Of a stretch of 64,000 nucleotides of DNA, positions 8,201-16,717 are shown in pieces. Source of the DNA: Lachnospiraceae bacterium YSB2008 (lineage in GTDB: Bacteria > Bacillota > Clostridia > Lachnospirales > Lachnospiraceae); contig JHWR01000012.1 in the NCBI GenBank assembly GCA_000687655.1, positions 1 to 64,000 of the forward strand, written 5' to 3'. The position numbers and the translations under genes were made by a program. The notes beneath the pieces were generated by a model. That model worked only from the letters and a program-made list of their open reading frames with translations, was not told where the DNA came from and did no database searches. The stretch's first letter is position 1. Every line of letters starts with the position of its first letter.

Positions 8201-11200
8201 CATTTTGTTGATTATGGTTCAAGAGATGTAGAACATAGATTAAGCTCTTATGCGTTCGATCCTGATTACTACCTTAGAACATATTCGGATATAGCTAATG
8301 CATATACCAACATGAGTGCTGATGACAAGGCTCTTTACAATACACATAAATACCTTTATGCAGCAAGCCACTTTGCGAGATGGGGATATAAAGAAGGAAG
8401 AATGGGAAGACCGATAACCTATTATCAGAGTCTTTCTGAAGGTGTAAATCACAATCAGACAGCGACAGTACAGATTTCTGTTGGAAATACGCCAAAAATA
8501 CAAGAGGCTTATGTTACTCTTGAAAAGAAATCAACTAATCCGGACTGCTCAAAGAACAATCCAAACTATAGTCTTGCGGGAACTGAATACCTTTTATTTA
8601 ATTCAAGCAATGCCGCAGCTACAAAGGATACTTCAAATGCGGGATATATAGGCAAGTTTACTGTTAAGGCTGACGGTGAATCCAATGTTTTAGAGATTCC
8701 TACTGAGAAGATGAATAAGAATTCGGCAGGTGTAATTCAGCCTACAGAGTTCTGGGCTATAGAAACAAAGGTAGGTAAGGGATATCATATTGATCCTGAC
8801 GCCCATAAGATAATAATTACAAAGGATAATACTGCAAGTAATCCGGCGGTAATTGAGGTAAAAGACAAGCCTGTTGATGACCCGATAGATATAACCATCA
8901 TTAAGAAGTACGCTGATAATCATGAAGAAGGATTACAGGGCGCAGAATTCACAGTTAAGTTCTATCCAGAAGATATTGACAGTAACTTCACTTATGCTGA
9001 TTTACAGAGTAAGAGAGCTTCCAGTACAAAGGTTGTTACGTCCGGTGCTGATGGAAAAGTAACAATAGCTACTGATGAGAACCATTATCCTCTCGGATAT
9101 CTTACCATTGTAGAAACAAAGGCTCCGGATAACTTTAAGCTTGATGGAAGTACAGTAACTGTTAATGGTAAGGCTGCACCTGTTAAAATGTGTTTTGTTC
9201 TTTTACCGGAATACGATCCTACAACAGGTGGATATAGAAATGGTAATCCAGTTCTTATAAAGGATGACGGGACCAGAGATGAAAACATTGCCCTTAACGC
9301 CACCGTAACCAACCAGATTATTGTCTCTGACGAGGCAAAACGTGCGGATTTCAAGATTGTTAAGAAGCAGGGTGATACAGACGAGCCATTATCAGGTGCC
9401 TTCTTTAAGGTTTATAATGAGGATACACATGAAGAGTACACCATTAAAACAGATGAAAATGGTGTTTATACATCCGAAGCTTCTGTAAATCCTCATGATT
9501 CAGCTACAGGTATATGGTTCAAAATAGGTGCCCAGAATACGTTTGCAGATACTCCTGATAATACAAAGGGCGCACTTACAACAGGTAAATATACATTTAC
9601 CGAGGTAGATGCAAACGGCAACCAGAAAGAAGAGCCAATCACATTCATTATAAATGAGGATAATAAGGTATACGATGTATATGATGAGGACAAGACCGGC
9701 GAAGATACATACATTTATGATATGCCAAAGCCTAGCCTTGGTACACTTGCCTTAGTAGAAACAGCAGACGGACAGGAAAAGACACTCCCTGCTGCTCCGA
9801 ACCAGACTATAACCGATATCTGTTCTTATAAGTATCTTAAGTGCGATACAGACTTTACTCTGTACGGAAAGCTTATGATGATAAATAAGGAGACAGGTGC
9901 AGTTGAACCATTTAAGGTAAATGGTGAGGAAGTAACATGTATTAAGCACTTTACAACAACAGATACATATGAGAAGTCACTTTATGAAGCATGTGATGAT
10001 GTTGAGGTTAAGTTTGAGAACCTTGACTTCACCAATATTCAGGGTTACACATTCGTAGTGTATGAGAGACTTTATCTCGGCAATCTTACAGAGGACGATA
10101 TAAAGGACGGCAATTACGATGAATATTATCCTGGCAATAATGATACAGTGAAGTTCCCTATCATACATGAAGATAAGGATGACGCTAATCAGACCATAAA
10201 GACACCTGACGGACATACAAAGGCAACAGACGAAGACGGTACAAAGCTCGTATCTGCACTTGAAGAAGAGGTTGTTATCGAGGATACAGTTGAATACGAA
10301 AACCTTGTTGTCGGTAAAGAATATGTGATGGAAGGTAAGCTTTATGTCAGACCAGAGAATGATCCTGATGATAAGGCTTATACAGATGCAGAACTTGAGG
10401 CTATGGTACTTAAGGATGAGAATGATAAGCCTATTACAGCATCTGAGACATTCAAGCCTACATCACCTAATGGTTCAGTTGTAGTGACATTCAAATTCCC
10501 TGCAACACTTCTTAAGGATGAGCAGATGACTATAGTTGCATTTGAGGACTGCTATCCTTCTAACAGAAGCGTAAAGATGTTTACACATGCAGACATACAT
10601 GACAAGCCTCAGACTATTTTCAAGCCAAGGATAGGCACGACAGCAAAGGGTACAGAAGGAAGGAATGAGCTTGCATATAATGCGGGTAAATTCATTGATA
10701 CAATTCACTACTATAACCTTGAGCCAAACGAGACTTACACAGTAAAGGGTATCGCCATGGATAAGAAGACTGGTGAGGCACTTATACTGAACGGTAAGAA
10801 GTTAGAGGCTGAGGACCAGTTTACAACAGGTGCTGCCAACAAGCCTAACGGTGCAGTAGACGGCGATTTTGACCTTGTATTCGAGGTTACCACAGACCAG
10901 TACTTAGATATTCAGGGCAAGGATATGGTAATCTTTGAGGTTCTCATTAACTCAAAGGGTAAAGCCAAGGCAAAGCATCAGGATATCAATGATAAAGGTC
11001 AGGAACTGACCGTACCTGAAATTCACACGACACTTACTGATGATGTAACAAAGACACATGTACTCTATCCAGACGAGATGGTAAGTATTACAGATACAGT
11101 TACTTATTCAAATCTCATTCCTGGCAAAGAATACACTCTTGATGGCAAGCTGATGAACAAGAAGACCGGCGAGCCTATGAAGGATGAAAAGGGTAAGGAG

Positions 11201-11866
11201 ATCACAGGTACAAAGACATTCAAGGCATCTGAGACGGGTGCCGGTACCGTTGAAATGACCTTTAAGTTCAATGCCAAGATACTTCACATCGAAGGTGAGT
11301 CAATCGTAGCATTTGAATGGGTTAAACCTACAAATGGAACTATTCCTGTAGGTGTACATGCAGACATAAATGATATACCTCAGACTATAGATGTACCTAA
11401 GGTAGGAACGAAGGTAGGAAAGGCTGACTGGAGAACAAAAGATAATATTTCTCTCACAGACACTATAAGCTTTGAAAAACTTCAGGTAGGTTACACCTAT
11501 GTAGCAAAGGGTTGGGTCGTTGATAAGAACGGTACACCTATAAAGATCAACGGTAAGGAGATAACGGCAGAGAAGGAATTCAAGCCTACAGCTCCTAACG
11601 GAACAGTTGATATAGTATTCCCGACATTCTCAGCCGAAGGACTTTCAGGCGATTATGTAGTATTTGAGGAAGTTTACATCAAACTTGAAGCCGGTGATAA
11701 GATAATAGGAGAGCATAAGGAAGTTAAGGATAACAACCAGACATTCCATGTAACTCCTGATAAGAAGACCGGTGATAATACTCCAATAGCGATTGTGATT
11801 GCCATGATGGCACTTGCAGCATTAGGAATTGCTTTTGTAGTAATGAAAAAGGCCAGAAAAGAATAA
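5216..11866 (+). CDS. Giant surface adhesin: subtilisin-like domain, Cna-B domains, five VaFE repeats
   Basis: 2216 residues. Signal peptide 1-29 (cleavage after SYA), Thr/Glu-rich linker to about 75, then an S8 peptidase-like domain at about 186-365 with the full triad order: Asp in ALIDSG (about 192), His in GHGT (about 223), Asn in AAGNN (about 305) and Ser in STSEATA (about 352; the usual first Gly is Ser). An Asp/Glu-rich linker and an unassigned beta-rich region (450-860) follow. SpaA/Cna-B-like domains start near 872, 1095, 1220 and 1375; between the first two is a FDPDYYLRTYSDI / HFARWGYKEGR module. Five tandem VaFE (T-Q ester-type) repeats cover about 1505-2170, each ending in a VaFE/VFE box and QTI. 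The tail is KKTGDN, a hydrophobic helix and KKARKE: a sortase-type signal without LPXTG. No sortase gene is in the window. Likely contact or mating adhesin, possibly self-processing. Confidence 0.85.
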   Translation: MLKRNPTRVLAFVLALFMVLSLATVKSYADEAVTAEDVTVTEENSTEATEAVTETVTEETTEVTTESTEDVKETEEIVFDHMYSDVDASKITTSDLFVSADDASVFTKNTNVVSNYEDVYIISCESVQEAKYVYSYYVDKVNFIVDLADTMTVADEDSEDVADLSDINTGDDAIAILANTDIEEYEGYIALIDSGVDQSVEGFSSKDECVSVIGEDTSDKIGHGTKMYKYIKEENPKAKVLSIKAFDGNKANVADIYAAIMYAIEAKVDVINMSFVGYDIEQNRPVAEAIEKAIEEGITVIGAAGNNGKNAKLFIPGRIDDVITVGAVNNDGTLYKTSNYNADLYVIAKSTSEATAKYAGIYTAKKESNIVFTSLTSDEPETDTSEVTDASDTDATLIFDEEEYNDFEEDKKTADDYNSKYEPAEGKMLSIGIAHTFNTDVKTESDLVHNHPKDMTGYDRISLPLLDYDEDYYSVNISNLVSIDRIKDYYFTLNNSFGVKYKNAELDKKTGTVLISKKVYNNIIADEDIWRDEPDTDELTEADKAVDKDNALFLEMLCVDEELTNIPVTIENKLDNTTETFAIGRGESRLSVYVPYDKLPKDIELPNIKVYLNGSSEYLEPSEYGFNGYENLEISCTPSSVRHILIVIDEADFSLAWNYGAYSRNYTISKAAFTMPSNSVIEGMSVGTSWSVLSSYFGSDFSTNGNLIGYVNAHNGYITTNGPMDFVIRLDVPYNDAANKYASIFEKNAVNNFYPSLTGGNKIKIGSYPTEYPHNPRTGGLNYMPSYYVQSRHAARAVGDHDKFLKADQSTYVYRANIMGACTDHSKTIDTGNFYQATVRVTAKTLDYVELSFNTQGSGQQATGTFRVALTYEQPKGMVEVYKYEEGSKTTPLRNAKFTVYKGGTSVGTISTNSQGYGRLTGLDAGTYTIKETDPPTGYDAKATATNGYTFEIKLTEGKNITYNGIIYNYSFDPYGYRDMHEATIKAKTDKEAFDHFVDYGSRDVEHRLSSYAFDPDYYLRTYSDIANAYTNMSADDKALYNTHKYLYAASHFARWGYKEGRMGRPITYYQSLSEGVNHNQTATVQISVGNTPKIQEAYVTLEKKSTNPDCSKNNPNYSLAGTEYLLFNSSNAAATKDTSNAGYIGKFTVKADGESNVLEIPTEKMNKNSAGVIQPTEFWAIETKVGKGYHIDPDAHKIIITKDNTASNPAVIEVKDKPVDDPIDITIIKKYADNHEEGLQGAEFTVKFYPEDIDSNFTYADLQSKRASSTKVVTSGADGKVTIATDENHYPLGYLTIVETKAPDNFKLDGSTVTVNGKAAPVKMCFVLLPEYDPTTGGYRNGNPVLIKDDGTRDENIALNATVTNQIIVSDEAKRADFKIVKKQGDTDEPLSGAFFKVYNEDTHEEYTIKTDENGVYTSEASVNPHDSATGIWFKIGAQNTFADTPDNTKGALTTGKYTFTEVDANGNQKEEPITFIINEDNKVYDVYDEDKTGEDTYIYDMPKPSLGTLALVETADGQEKTLPAAPNQTITDICSYKYLKCDTDFTLYGKLMMINKETGAVEPFKVNGEEVTCIKHFTTTDTYEKSLYEACDDVEVKFENLDFTNIQGYTFVVYERLYLGNLTEDDIKDGNYDEYYPGNNDTVKFPIIHEDKDDANQTIKTPDGHTKATDEDGTKLVSALEEEVVIEDTVEYENLVVGKEYVMEGKLYVRPENDPDDKAYTDAELEAMVLKDENDKPITASETFKPTSPNGSVVVTFKFPATLLKDEQMTIVAFEDCYPSNRSVKMFTHADIHDKPQTIFKPRIGTTAKGTEGRNELAYNAGKFIDTIHYYNLEPNETYTVKGIAMDKKTGEALILNGKKLEAEDQFTTGAANKPNGAVDGDFDLVFEVTTDQYLDIQGKDMVIFEVLINSKGKAKAKHQDINDKGQELTVPEIHTTLTDDVTKTHVLYPDEMVSITDTVTYSNLIPGKEYTLDGKLMNKKTGEPMKDEKGKEITGTKTFKASETGAGTVEMTFKFNAKILHIEGESIVAFEWVKPTNGTIPVGVHADINDIPQTIDVPKVGTKVGKADWRTKDNISLTDTISFEKLQVGYTYVAKGWVVDKNGTPIKINGKEITAEKEFKPTAPNGTVDIVFPTFSAEGLSGDYVVFEEVYIKLEAGDKIIGEHKEVKDNNQTFHVTPDKKTGDNTPIAIVIAMMALAALGIAFVVMKKARKE

Positions 11867-11880
11867 ATGTATACTCAGTG

Positions 11881-11916
11881 CAGAGCCTGTCAGATAATCT
11901 GATGGGCTCTGTTCTT
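11881..11916 (+). terminator. Weak terminator-like hairpin
   Basis: CAGAGCC and GGCTCTG arms with an extended imperfect inner stem, followed by TTCTTA rather than a long T run. It lies 14 bases after the surface protein stop. Could attenuate rather than stop transcription into the next genes. Confidence 0.5.
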
Positions 11917-11934
11917 ATACGGAAAGGAGTCATT

Positions 11935-12093
11935 ATGAAGGAAGAGAGTGACAGAAATTTGGTCGATACTGAATCAGAAGAATGGAAGACGAAGCTTGAA
12001 ATATCGAAATTACTGACAAAACTGATTCCATATAATCCGGTGAATATAACATTAACATCAGATGAGGATGGTGATTCCATTGAAGAAACATAG
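11935..12093 (+). CDS. Small acidic protein, 52 aa
   Basis: ATG 11935 follows GGAAAGGAG by 6 bases, a good ribosome binding site; the longer frame from 11878 starts inside a hairpin and is unlikely. The 52-residue product is acidic at both ends with a short amphipathic middle (WKTKLEISKLLTKLIPYN). It overlaps the start of the JAB-domain gene by 26-32 bases, suggesting translational coupling. No family recognised. Confidence 0.55.
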   Translation: MKEESDRNLVDTESEEWKTKLEISKLLTKLIPYNPVNITLTSDEDGDSIEET

Positions 12094-13150
12094 CTTCAGA
12101 CAGGTAGATGTGAGGCTTTCTGACAGATACCTTAATTGTAAATGGAACGGTTATAATCTGGATGATCCTAAAGTGGTCTCATCTTTTGTAAAGGAATTCT
12201 ATCCAAATGATGAGGAAGTATATATCGTCTTAGGCACTGACACGGCAGGACATCCAAAGTATATGACATTCTTTCTACCCGAACAGTTCATGGATGAGAT
12301 AGAGCATCCTGACAGGCTACTTAAGACGGCGATTCTTAATAATACAGTAAATGTATGCGTGGCTCATGTAATGGAGGATGATATGCTGTCTGTCCTTAAA
12401 TTCGGAGCAAGATGGTATATGAGCGAGAAAGAGGATGGTGTATATGGACCTTTACTAAAGATATACGGTTCTTTTGGAATAAAGCTCAGGGATGTTGTTC
12501 AGGTGTATCCGAACAATGTAGGGGCAGAATACAGAAGTTATATCGAGCAGTTTAATACGGAAAGGGAATGTATGATAAATACATCCAATATGCATCCGGT
12601 AGAACGGGAAGACGATGGAGAAGTGTTTAAAGATATCGGGGTGGAGTTATTCACTGTGTCTGATACAAAACAGCAGGTAAGAACTCCGGAAGAGGCTATA
12701 GTGTTTCTTGGGGAAAAACTATCGCATATGTCAAGAGAGGCTGTCATGGTCATTAATCTTGGGAAAGACTATATTCCGGAGAGTTATATTAATCTCAGTA
12801 TCGGAGGGATTGGGAGTTCACCCGTGGATCTCAGGACTACATTTCAGACGGCCCTTTTATCAGGGGCAGAAGCTATAATGATACTTCATAATCATCCATC
12901 AGCTGAACTGTCTCCATCGGATATAGATCTTGGGATGACTAGGAATGTATCGAAATGTGGAACCATGCTGGGAATCCCACTATATGACTCAGTTATAGTT
13001 GGTTCAGGCTTTAAGGATGGCAGCAGGTTCAGAAGTATAAGGGCATATGCACCGACTCTGTTTGATATGGAGATCGATACAGATTATCATAATTGCATTG
13101 ATGATTATGAGAATGATGAGAGATTTAGCCAGGTTGCTGAAATGTCTTGA
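12062..13150 (+). CDS. RadC-like JAB/MPN domain protein
   Basis: The C-terminal about 150 residues form a RadC/JAMM metallopeptidase-like fold: KDYIPESYINLSIGGIGSS, then ALLSGAEAIMILHNHPS and SPSDIDL supply the HxH and Asp ligands (around residues 275-287). The N-terminal about 200 residues are not recognised. RadC-like proteins are very common on conjugative elements and phages; despite the name their role in DNA repair is doubtful. The start is uncertain: ATG 12062 and ATG 12068 are both in frame and overlap the upstream small gene, which fits coupling. Last gene of this cluster; 150 bases without a gene follow. Confidence 0.8.
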   Translation: MRMVIPLKKHSFRQVDVRLSDRYLNCKWNGYNLDDPKVVSSFVKEFYPNDEEVYIVLGTDTAGHPKYMTFFLPEQFMDEIEHPDRLLKTAILNNTVNVCVAHVMEDDMLSVLKFGARWYMSEKEDGVYGPLLKIYGSFGIKLRDVVQVYPNNVGAEYRSYIEQFNTERECMINTSNMHPVEREDDGEVFKDIGVELFTVSDTKQQVRTPEEAIVFLGEKLSHMSREAVMVINLGKDYIPESYINLSIGGIGSSPVDLRTTFQTALLSGAEAIMILHNHPSAELSPSDIDLGMTRNVSKCGTMLGIPLYDSVIVGSGFKDGSRFRSIRAYAPTLFDMEIDTDYHNCIDDYENDERFSQVAEMS

Positions 13151-13302
13151 AGCATATTCTTGTGTGAATAAATGAGCGGAAATGGTATAATGATTATCGT
13201 GTGAGTTCGGTGAGGATGTAGAACAATTAACTTCCAGTTAAATGCAGCAAGGTTTGATTTTTATAGTATAGAAAATAAACAGAAAGGTTAACTATATTAT
13301 TT

Positions 13303-13572
13303 ATGACCAAGTTTGATGAACTAATAGAAGAGACAAGAAGGGAGATCAGAATTCTTCTCCGGAATCCTGACGTCAGGCCTGCCTTTATGACTTATGACCA
13401 GCTAAGAGATGTTCAAAGCGAAATCTGCAGAATGGCCCGCGTTAGAGATCCTGAAAAGTTTTTCCCTTATTACCCGAAAGGGATGGCAGATGCATGCTGG
13501 CTTCCGGATCATCCTCTGGTTATTAAATTGAATTTGATCCTGGATTTATATATTAATCGGGAAGATATCTAA
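13303..13572 (+). CDS. Hypothetical protein, 89 aa
   Basis: A soluble 89-residue protein with an N-terminal charged helix (DELIEETRREIRILL) and a Pro-rich middle (FFPYYPKGMADACWLPDHP). The ribosome binding site (AGAAAGG at 13280-13286) is 16 bases from the ATG, so translation may be weak. No recognised domain. It starts a short cargo segment between the RadC-like gene and the relaxase region. The preceding 150 bases contain a TATAAT at about 13187 without a good -35 partner. Confidence 0.45.
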   Translation: MTKFDELIEETRREIRILLRNPDVRPAFMTYDQLRDVQSEICRMARVRDPEKFFPYYPKGMADACWLPDHPLVIKLNLILDLYINREDI

Positions 13573-13695
13573 GCTTTGGGGTGTTGGTGATAATGACTAA
13601 TTACAGGATAATGAAATAAGCAAATCGGGATTTATCTTAGAGATAATTGATGGACGAGAATTACTAGAATATATGACAATGAATAAGGGGAAGAT

Positions 13696-14562
13696 ATGTG
13701 GCTGATCATGGCGGCTTTGTCCGCGCTCTTTGCCGGACTTACGGCGATACTTGCGAAATGCGGGATCAAAAAGACAGATTCAGACGTGGCGACTGCTCTG
13801 CGGACGGTCGTTGTCCTCCTTTTTGCCTGGATCATGGTGTTTATCGTTGGCTCTGCTGGAACGATCACGGAAATATCGGCAAAATCTATCCTCTTCTTAA
13901 TTCTGTCCGGCTTTGCGACAGGAGCCTCGTGGATCTGCTATTTTAAAGCCCTGTCCGTCGGCGATGTGAACAAGGTCGTTCCCGTCGACAAATCCAGCAC
14001 GGTTCTGACAGTGCTTATCGCAATCATCCTTTTCAGTGAGACAGAACATCTGGCGGTCAAGCTGATCGGTACTGCACTTCTTGCGGCAGGCGTGTTTCTG
14101 ATGATCGAAAAGAAGAAAACTGAAGCAAAGGACACAAAGCGCACGTGGCTGCCCTACGCGATCGGTTCCGCTGTTTTTGCTGCCCTGACCTCTATTCTGG
14201 GAAAGATCGGCATAACGGATGTAGAATCAAATCTCGGGACGGCGATCCGTACTGGTGTTGTTCTTGTTATGGCTTGGCTGATCGTCTTCGTTAAAGGCAA
14301 AGGTGCTGAACTGAAAAATACTGATTCCAAAGAACTTGTATTCATAGCTCTGTCTGGGATTGCCACAGGTGCATCATGGCTCTGTTACTATTACTCCATA
14401 CAGAACGGCGTCGTCAGCGTTGTCGTACCGATCGATAAGCTCAGCATTATCGTTTCTGTCGCTTTTTCCTATTTCGTATTCAAAGAAAAGTTGAGCAGAA
14501 AGGCGCTTGCCGGGTTGATTCTGATTGTTGTCGGCACTTTGGCGATGGCGATCTGGGCATAG
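13696..14562 (+). CDS. EamA-family (DMT) membrane transporter
   Basis: 288 residues forming two EamA repeats of five membrane helices each: residues about 1-137 and 153-288. Both halves carry the same signature (LSGFATGASWICYFKAL in the first, LSGIATGASWLCYYYSI in the second, each followed by VVPVDK/VVPIDK), so the duplication is visible. Drug/metabolite transporters of this group export amino acids, metabolites or toxic compounds; the substrate cannot be told. ATG 13696 follows AAGGGGAAG. The coding sequence is clearly richer in G+C (many GCG, GTC, GGC codons) than the AT-rich genes on both sides, a sign of separate acquisition as cargo. Confidence 0.85.
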   Translation: MWLIMAALSALFAGLTAILAKCGIKKTDSDVATALRTVVVLLFAWIMVFIVGSAGTITEISAKSILFLILSGFATGASWICYFKALSVGDVNKVVPVDKSSTVLTVLIAIILFSETEHLAVKLIGTALLAAGVFLMIEKKKTEAKDTKRTWLPYAIGSAVFAALTSILGKIGITDVESNLGTAIRTGVVLVMAWLIVFVKGKGAELKNTDSKELVFIALSGIATGASWLCYYYSIQNGVVSVVVPIDKLSIIVSVAFSYFVFKEKLSRKALAGLILIVVGTLAMAIWA

Positions 14563-14665
14563 GAAACAAATAACTGCAAATTCTGATTTGTAGGGATGAC
14601 GTGATAGTAAGTTATCTTGAGATATAACTGCTAAGGTAAATCAAGATTAACAGAAAGAAGAATAT

Positions 14666-15067
14666 ATGAGATTTAGATGTATAAATGTGTATTCTGAATA
14701 CTTAGGTGACACTGAAAAAACAAGAGAAAGAACCAGGCAATTAAGAGTAGATTCAGATTTCATGGATTATATATTTGCGAAAAATATAAAGTATATCGAT
14801 AATGAATATATAAAACAATTAAATATAAAATGCTCCGGATCTGCTAAAGAGATAAGCATTTATTCTGAACTTGAACCCGGTTATCCGGAAATAGTAATTC
14901 CTTTTGACTTTGATAATTACAGCGATTTGGATGAAAAGGAAAAAACTATATTTTGGATTAAATCAATTGAGAGTGTTTTATTGTTTCTCAAGCCGAAGAT
15001 GAATTGTAAGGATGAAGATATAAAAAAATATATAGAATTGTTAAACGAAAAGATAAATACAAATTAG
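14666..15067 (+). CDS. Hypothetical protein, 133 aa
   Basis: An AT-rich gene for a soluble acidic protein without signal or membrane segment. It has a central beta-type segment (SGSAKEISIYSELEPGYPEIVIPFDFDNYSDL) followed by predicted helices to the Lys/Asn-rich end. The shape and base composition resemble small immunity-type cargo proteins, but no family is recognised. ATG 14666 follows AGAAAGAAG. It is followed by the terminator at 15122. Confidence 0.5.
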   Translation: MRFRCINVYSEYLGDTEKTRERTRQLRVDSDFMDYIFAKNIKYIDNEYIKQLNIKCSGSAKEISIYSELEPGYPEIVIPFDFDNYSDLDEKEKTIFWIKSIESVLLFLKPKMNCKDEDIKKYIELLNEKINTN

Positions 15068-15121
15068 TCGGGCTGAAGGCTTAGTCAGTTAAACCGGATA
15101 ATTAAATAACGAATAAAAAAT

Positions 15122-15158
15122 CGGCAGGGATCGCAATTAGCAGTCTCTGCCTTTTTTT
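15122..15158 (+). terminator. Rho-independent terminator
   Basis: Hairpin with GGCAGGGAT and GTCTCTGCC arms and a T7 run. It closes the cargo segment and separates it from the relaxase operon. A similar GGCAGGG hairpin occurs at 20424, just before the group II intron. Confidence 0.8.
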
Positions 15159-15185
15159 GTGGATAACCAGAATGGAGGTGGTTCC

Positions 15186-16160
15186 TTGGATGAAATAAAA
15201 ATGTATAGTTCAGGAAAAGTATGGATTCCTGCAAGCAGGATAGATGAGGCAAAAAGGATAGGTCTTCTTCAGTTCTTCAAGGCTACCAGACCCGGTGATA
15301 TAAAAAGTGTTGGGAGTGAATACTGTCTCAAAAGCCATGAATCCCTCCGACTTGCACCTAATGGCATGTGGAACTGGTTCAGTCAGGGTGTCGGTGGTAA
15401 GAATGCCATGGACTATCTCATGAAAGTAGAGAACTATTCATTTCAGGACGCAGTCCTCACCGTGCTGGGGGAAACACCTTCGCTTGTGACGGATGATAAA
15501 AAAGAATCTTTTACTGATACTTCTGGGAAAGTGCTGCAGGTTCCAGAGAGAGATTATAGTAATGATAAGGCTATAGAATATCTCTTGAACAGGGGAATAG
15601 ACAGAGAGGTCATTTCGTTCTTCATTGACAGAGGAGATATCTATCAGACGAAAGACTATAAGAATGTCTGCTTCATAGGCAGAGATGAATATGGGACACC
15701 GAAGCTTGCTAACCTGAGAGGGACAGCCGGAGACTTCAAAGGCATGGCGACGGGTTCTGACAGACGATATGGCTTTGGATATATAACTGAAAAGAACGGT
15801 ATTCATATATTTGAAGCACCTATAGACCTTCTCAGTTTTGCGACACTTATTAAGTCAAATGGATTTGATTTCAGGAAGTTCAGTTTTCTATCTTTATCAG
15901 GTGTTAATGTGGCACAAAAGAATATCAAGGAATCCAAAGTTCCTCCGTGCCTGTCACGGATCCTGGCACTTCATCCTGATATCAAAAAGATATATGTCCA
16001 TTTTGATAATGACAATACTGGGTTCAGCGCGGCACTGGCACTTAAGACCGTTTTGACGGATAAAGAGGTGAACATACAGCCGCCTCCCAAAGGGTATAAA
16101 GATGTAAATGAATACCTCTGCAGCCTTGGGAAGGATGCGGAGAACAGTTTAGACAGATAA
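15186..16160 (+). CDS. DUF3991/TOPRIM-domain protein (primase-like)
   Basis: 324 residues. The N-terminal region (YCLKSHESLRLAPNGMWNWFSQG, then AMDYLMKVE) is a zinc-less CHC2-primase-like fold; DUF3991 follows (about 110-200), then a TOPRIM domain whose acidic motif is KIYVHFDNDNTGFSAA near residue 282. Such proteins sit beside relaxases on conjugative elements and are thought to prime synthesis on the transferred strand. Start: GGAGG at 15174-15178 and a TTG at 15186 (GTTCC TTG GAT GAA) is preferred over the GTG at 15159, which lies in the terminator's T run. The same start context recurs at 50250. Four bases separate it from mobC. Confidence 0.85.
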   Translation: MDEIKMYSSGKVWIPASRIDEAKRIGLLQFFKATRPGDIKSVGSEYCLKSHESLRLAPNGMWNWFSQGVGGKNAMDYLMKVENYSFQDAVLTVLGETPSLVTDDKKESFTDTSGKVLQVPERDYSNDKAIEYLLNRGIDREVISFFIDRGDIYQTKDYKNVCFIGRDEYGTPKLANLRGTAGDFKGMATGSDRRYGFGYITEKNGIHIFEAPIDLLSFATLIKSNGFDFRKFSFLSLSGVNVAQKNIKESKVPPCLSRILALHPDIKKIYVHFDNDNTGFSAALALKTVLTDKEVNIQPPPKGYKDVNEYLCSLGKDAENSLDR

Positions 16161-16170
16161 GAGGATGAAA

Positions 16171-16716
16171 ATGAGAGCAAGCAGTTATAACGGTCAGAGG
16201 AATACCCTCGTTTGCGTAAAGCTTTCGGAACTGGAGGACAACCTTCTTGCAGTAAAGTCAGAATGCTGCGGTATGAATAAGTCTGAATACATACGTGAAC
16301 TCATATGCGGCAGCCTTCCTTCTGAGGCACCGCCAAAGGAATTCTATATGGCCTGCAATGATCTGAATAAGATAGGAATAAACCTCAATCAGATTGCAAA
16401 GAACGGAAACATATATGGAGTGATAGAACGTGATGATATTGAGAAGGTATTGGACTATTCTGAAAAGGTTATAGATATCCTTATGGATATTAAGAGGATA
16501 GTCCTGAAGTCCCAGGTATATGCTCCTATGGTTTACGATGAATATGCATACGCAAGGAGAGAAGCGGCAAGACAGGGGAAGGCTATTCCTAAGTTTGGGG
16601 ATGATATAGAAGAATACAGGGAAATGATAAATCTGAAGATGTATAAAGACCGTCCTGAGGTAATCTACAAAAAACGGACGGATGATATAGATATAACAAT
16701 GTCAGAAAGTGAATGA
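16171..16716 (+). CDS. mobC: MobC-like relaxosome accessory protein
   Basis: 181 residues. The N-terminal part (VCVKLSELEDNLLAVKSECC, then NKSEYIRELICGS) is a ribbon-helix-helix type DNA-binding segment. The middle segment (LNKIGINLNQIAKNGN) is the signature of bacterial mobilisation proteins of the MobC group. MobC binds near oriT and helps the relaxase open the strands. ATG 16171 has a GAGG 5 bases upstream; ATG 16165 is also in frame. It overlaps or abuts the relaxase start. I could not pick out a convincing nic site; the most likely place for oriT is the leader before 15186. Confidence 0.8.
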   Translation: MRASSYNGQRNTLVCVKLSELEDNLLAVKSECCGMNKSEYIRELICGSLPSEAPPKEFYMACNDLNKIGINLNQIAKNGNIYGVIERDDIEKVLDYSEKVIDILMDIKRIVLKSQVYAPMVYDEYAYARREAARQGKAIPKFGDDIEEYREMINLKMYKDRPEVIYKKRTDDIDITMSESE

Positions 16717-16717
16717 T

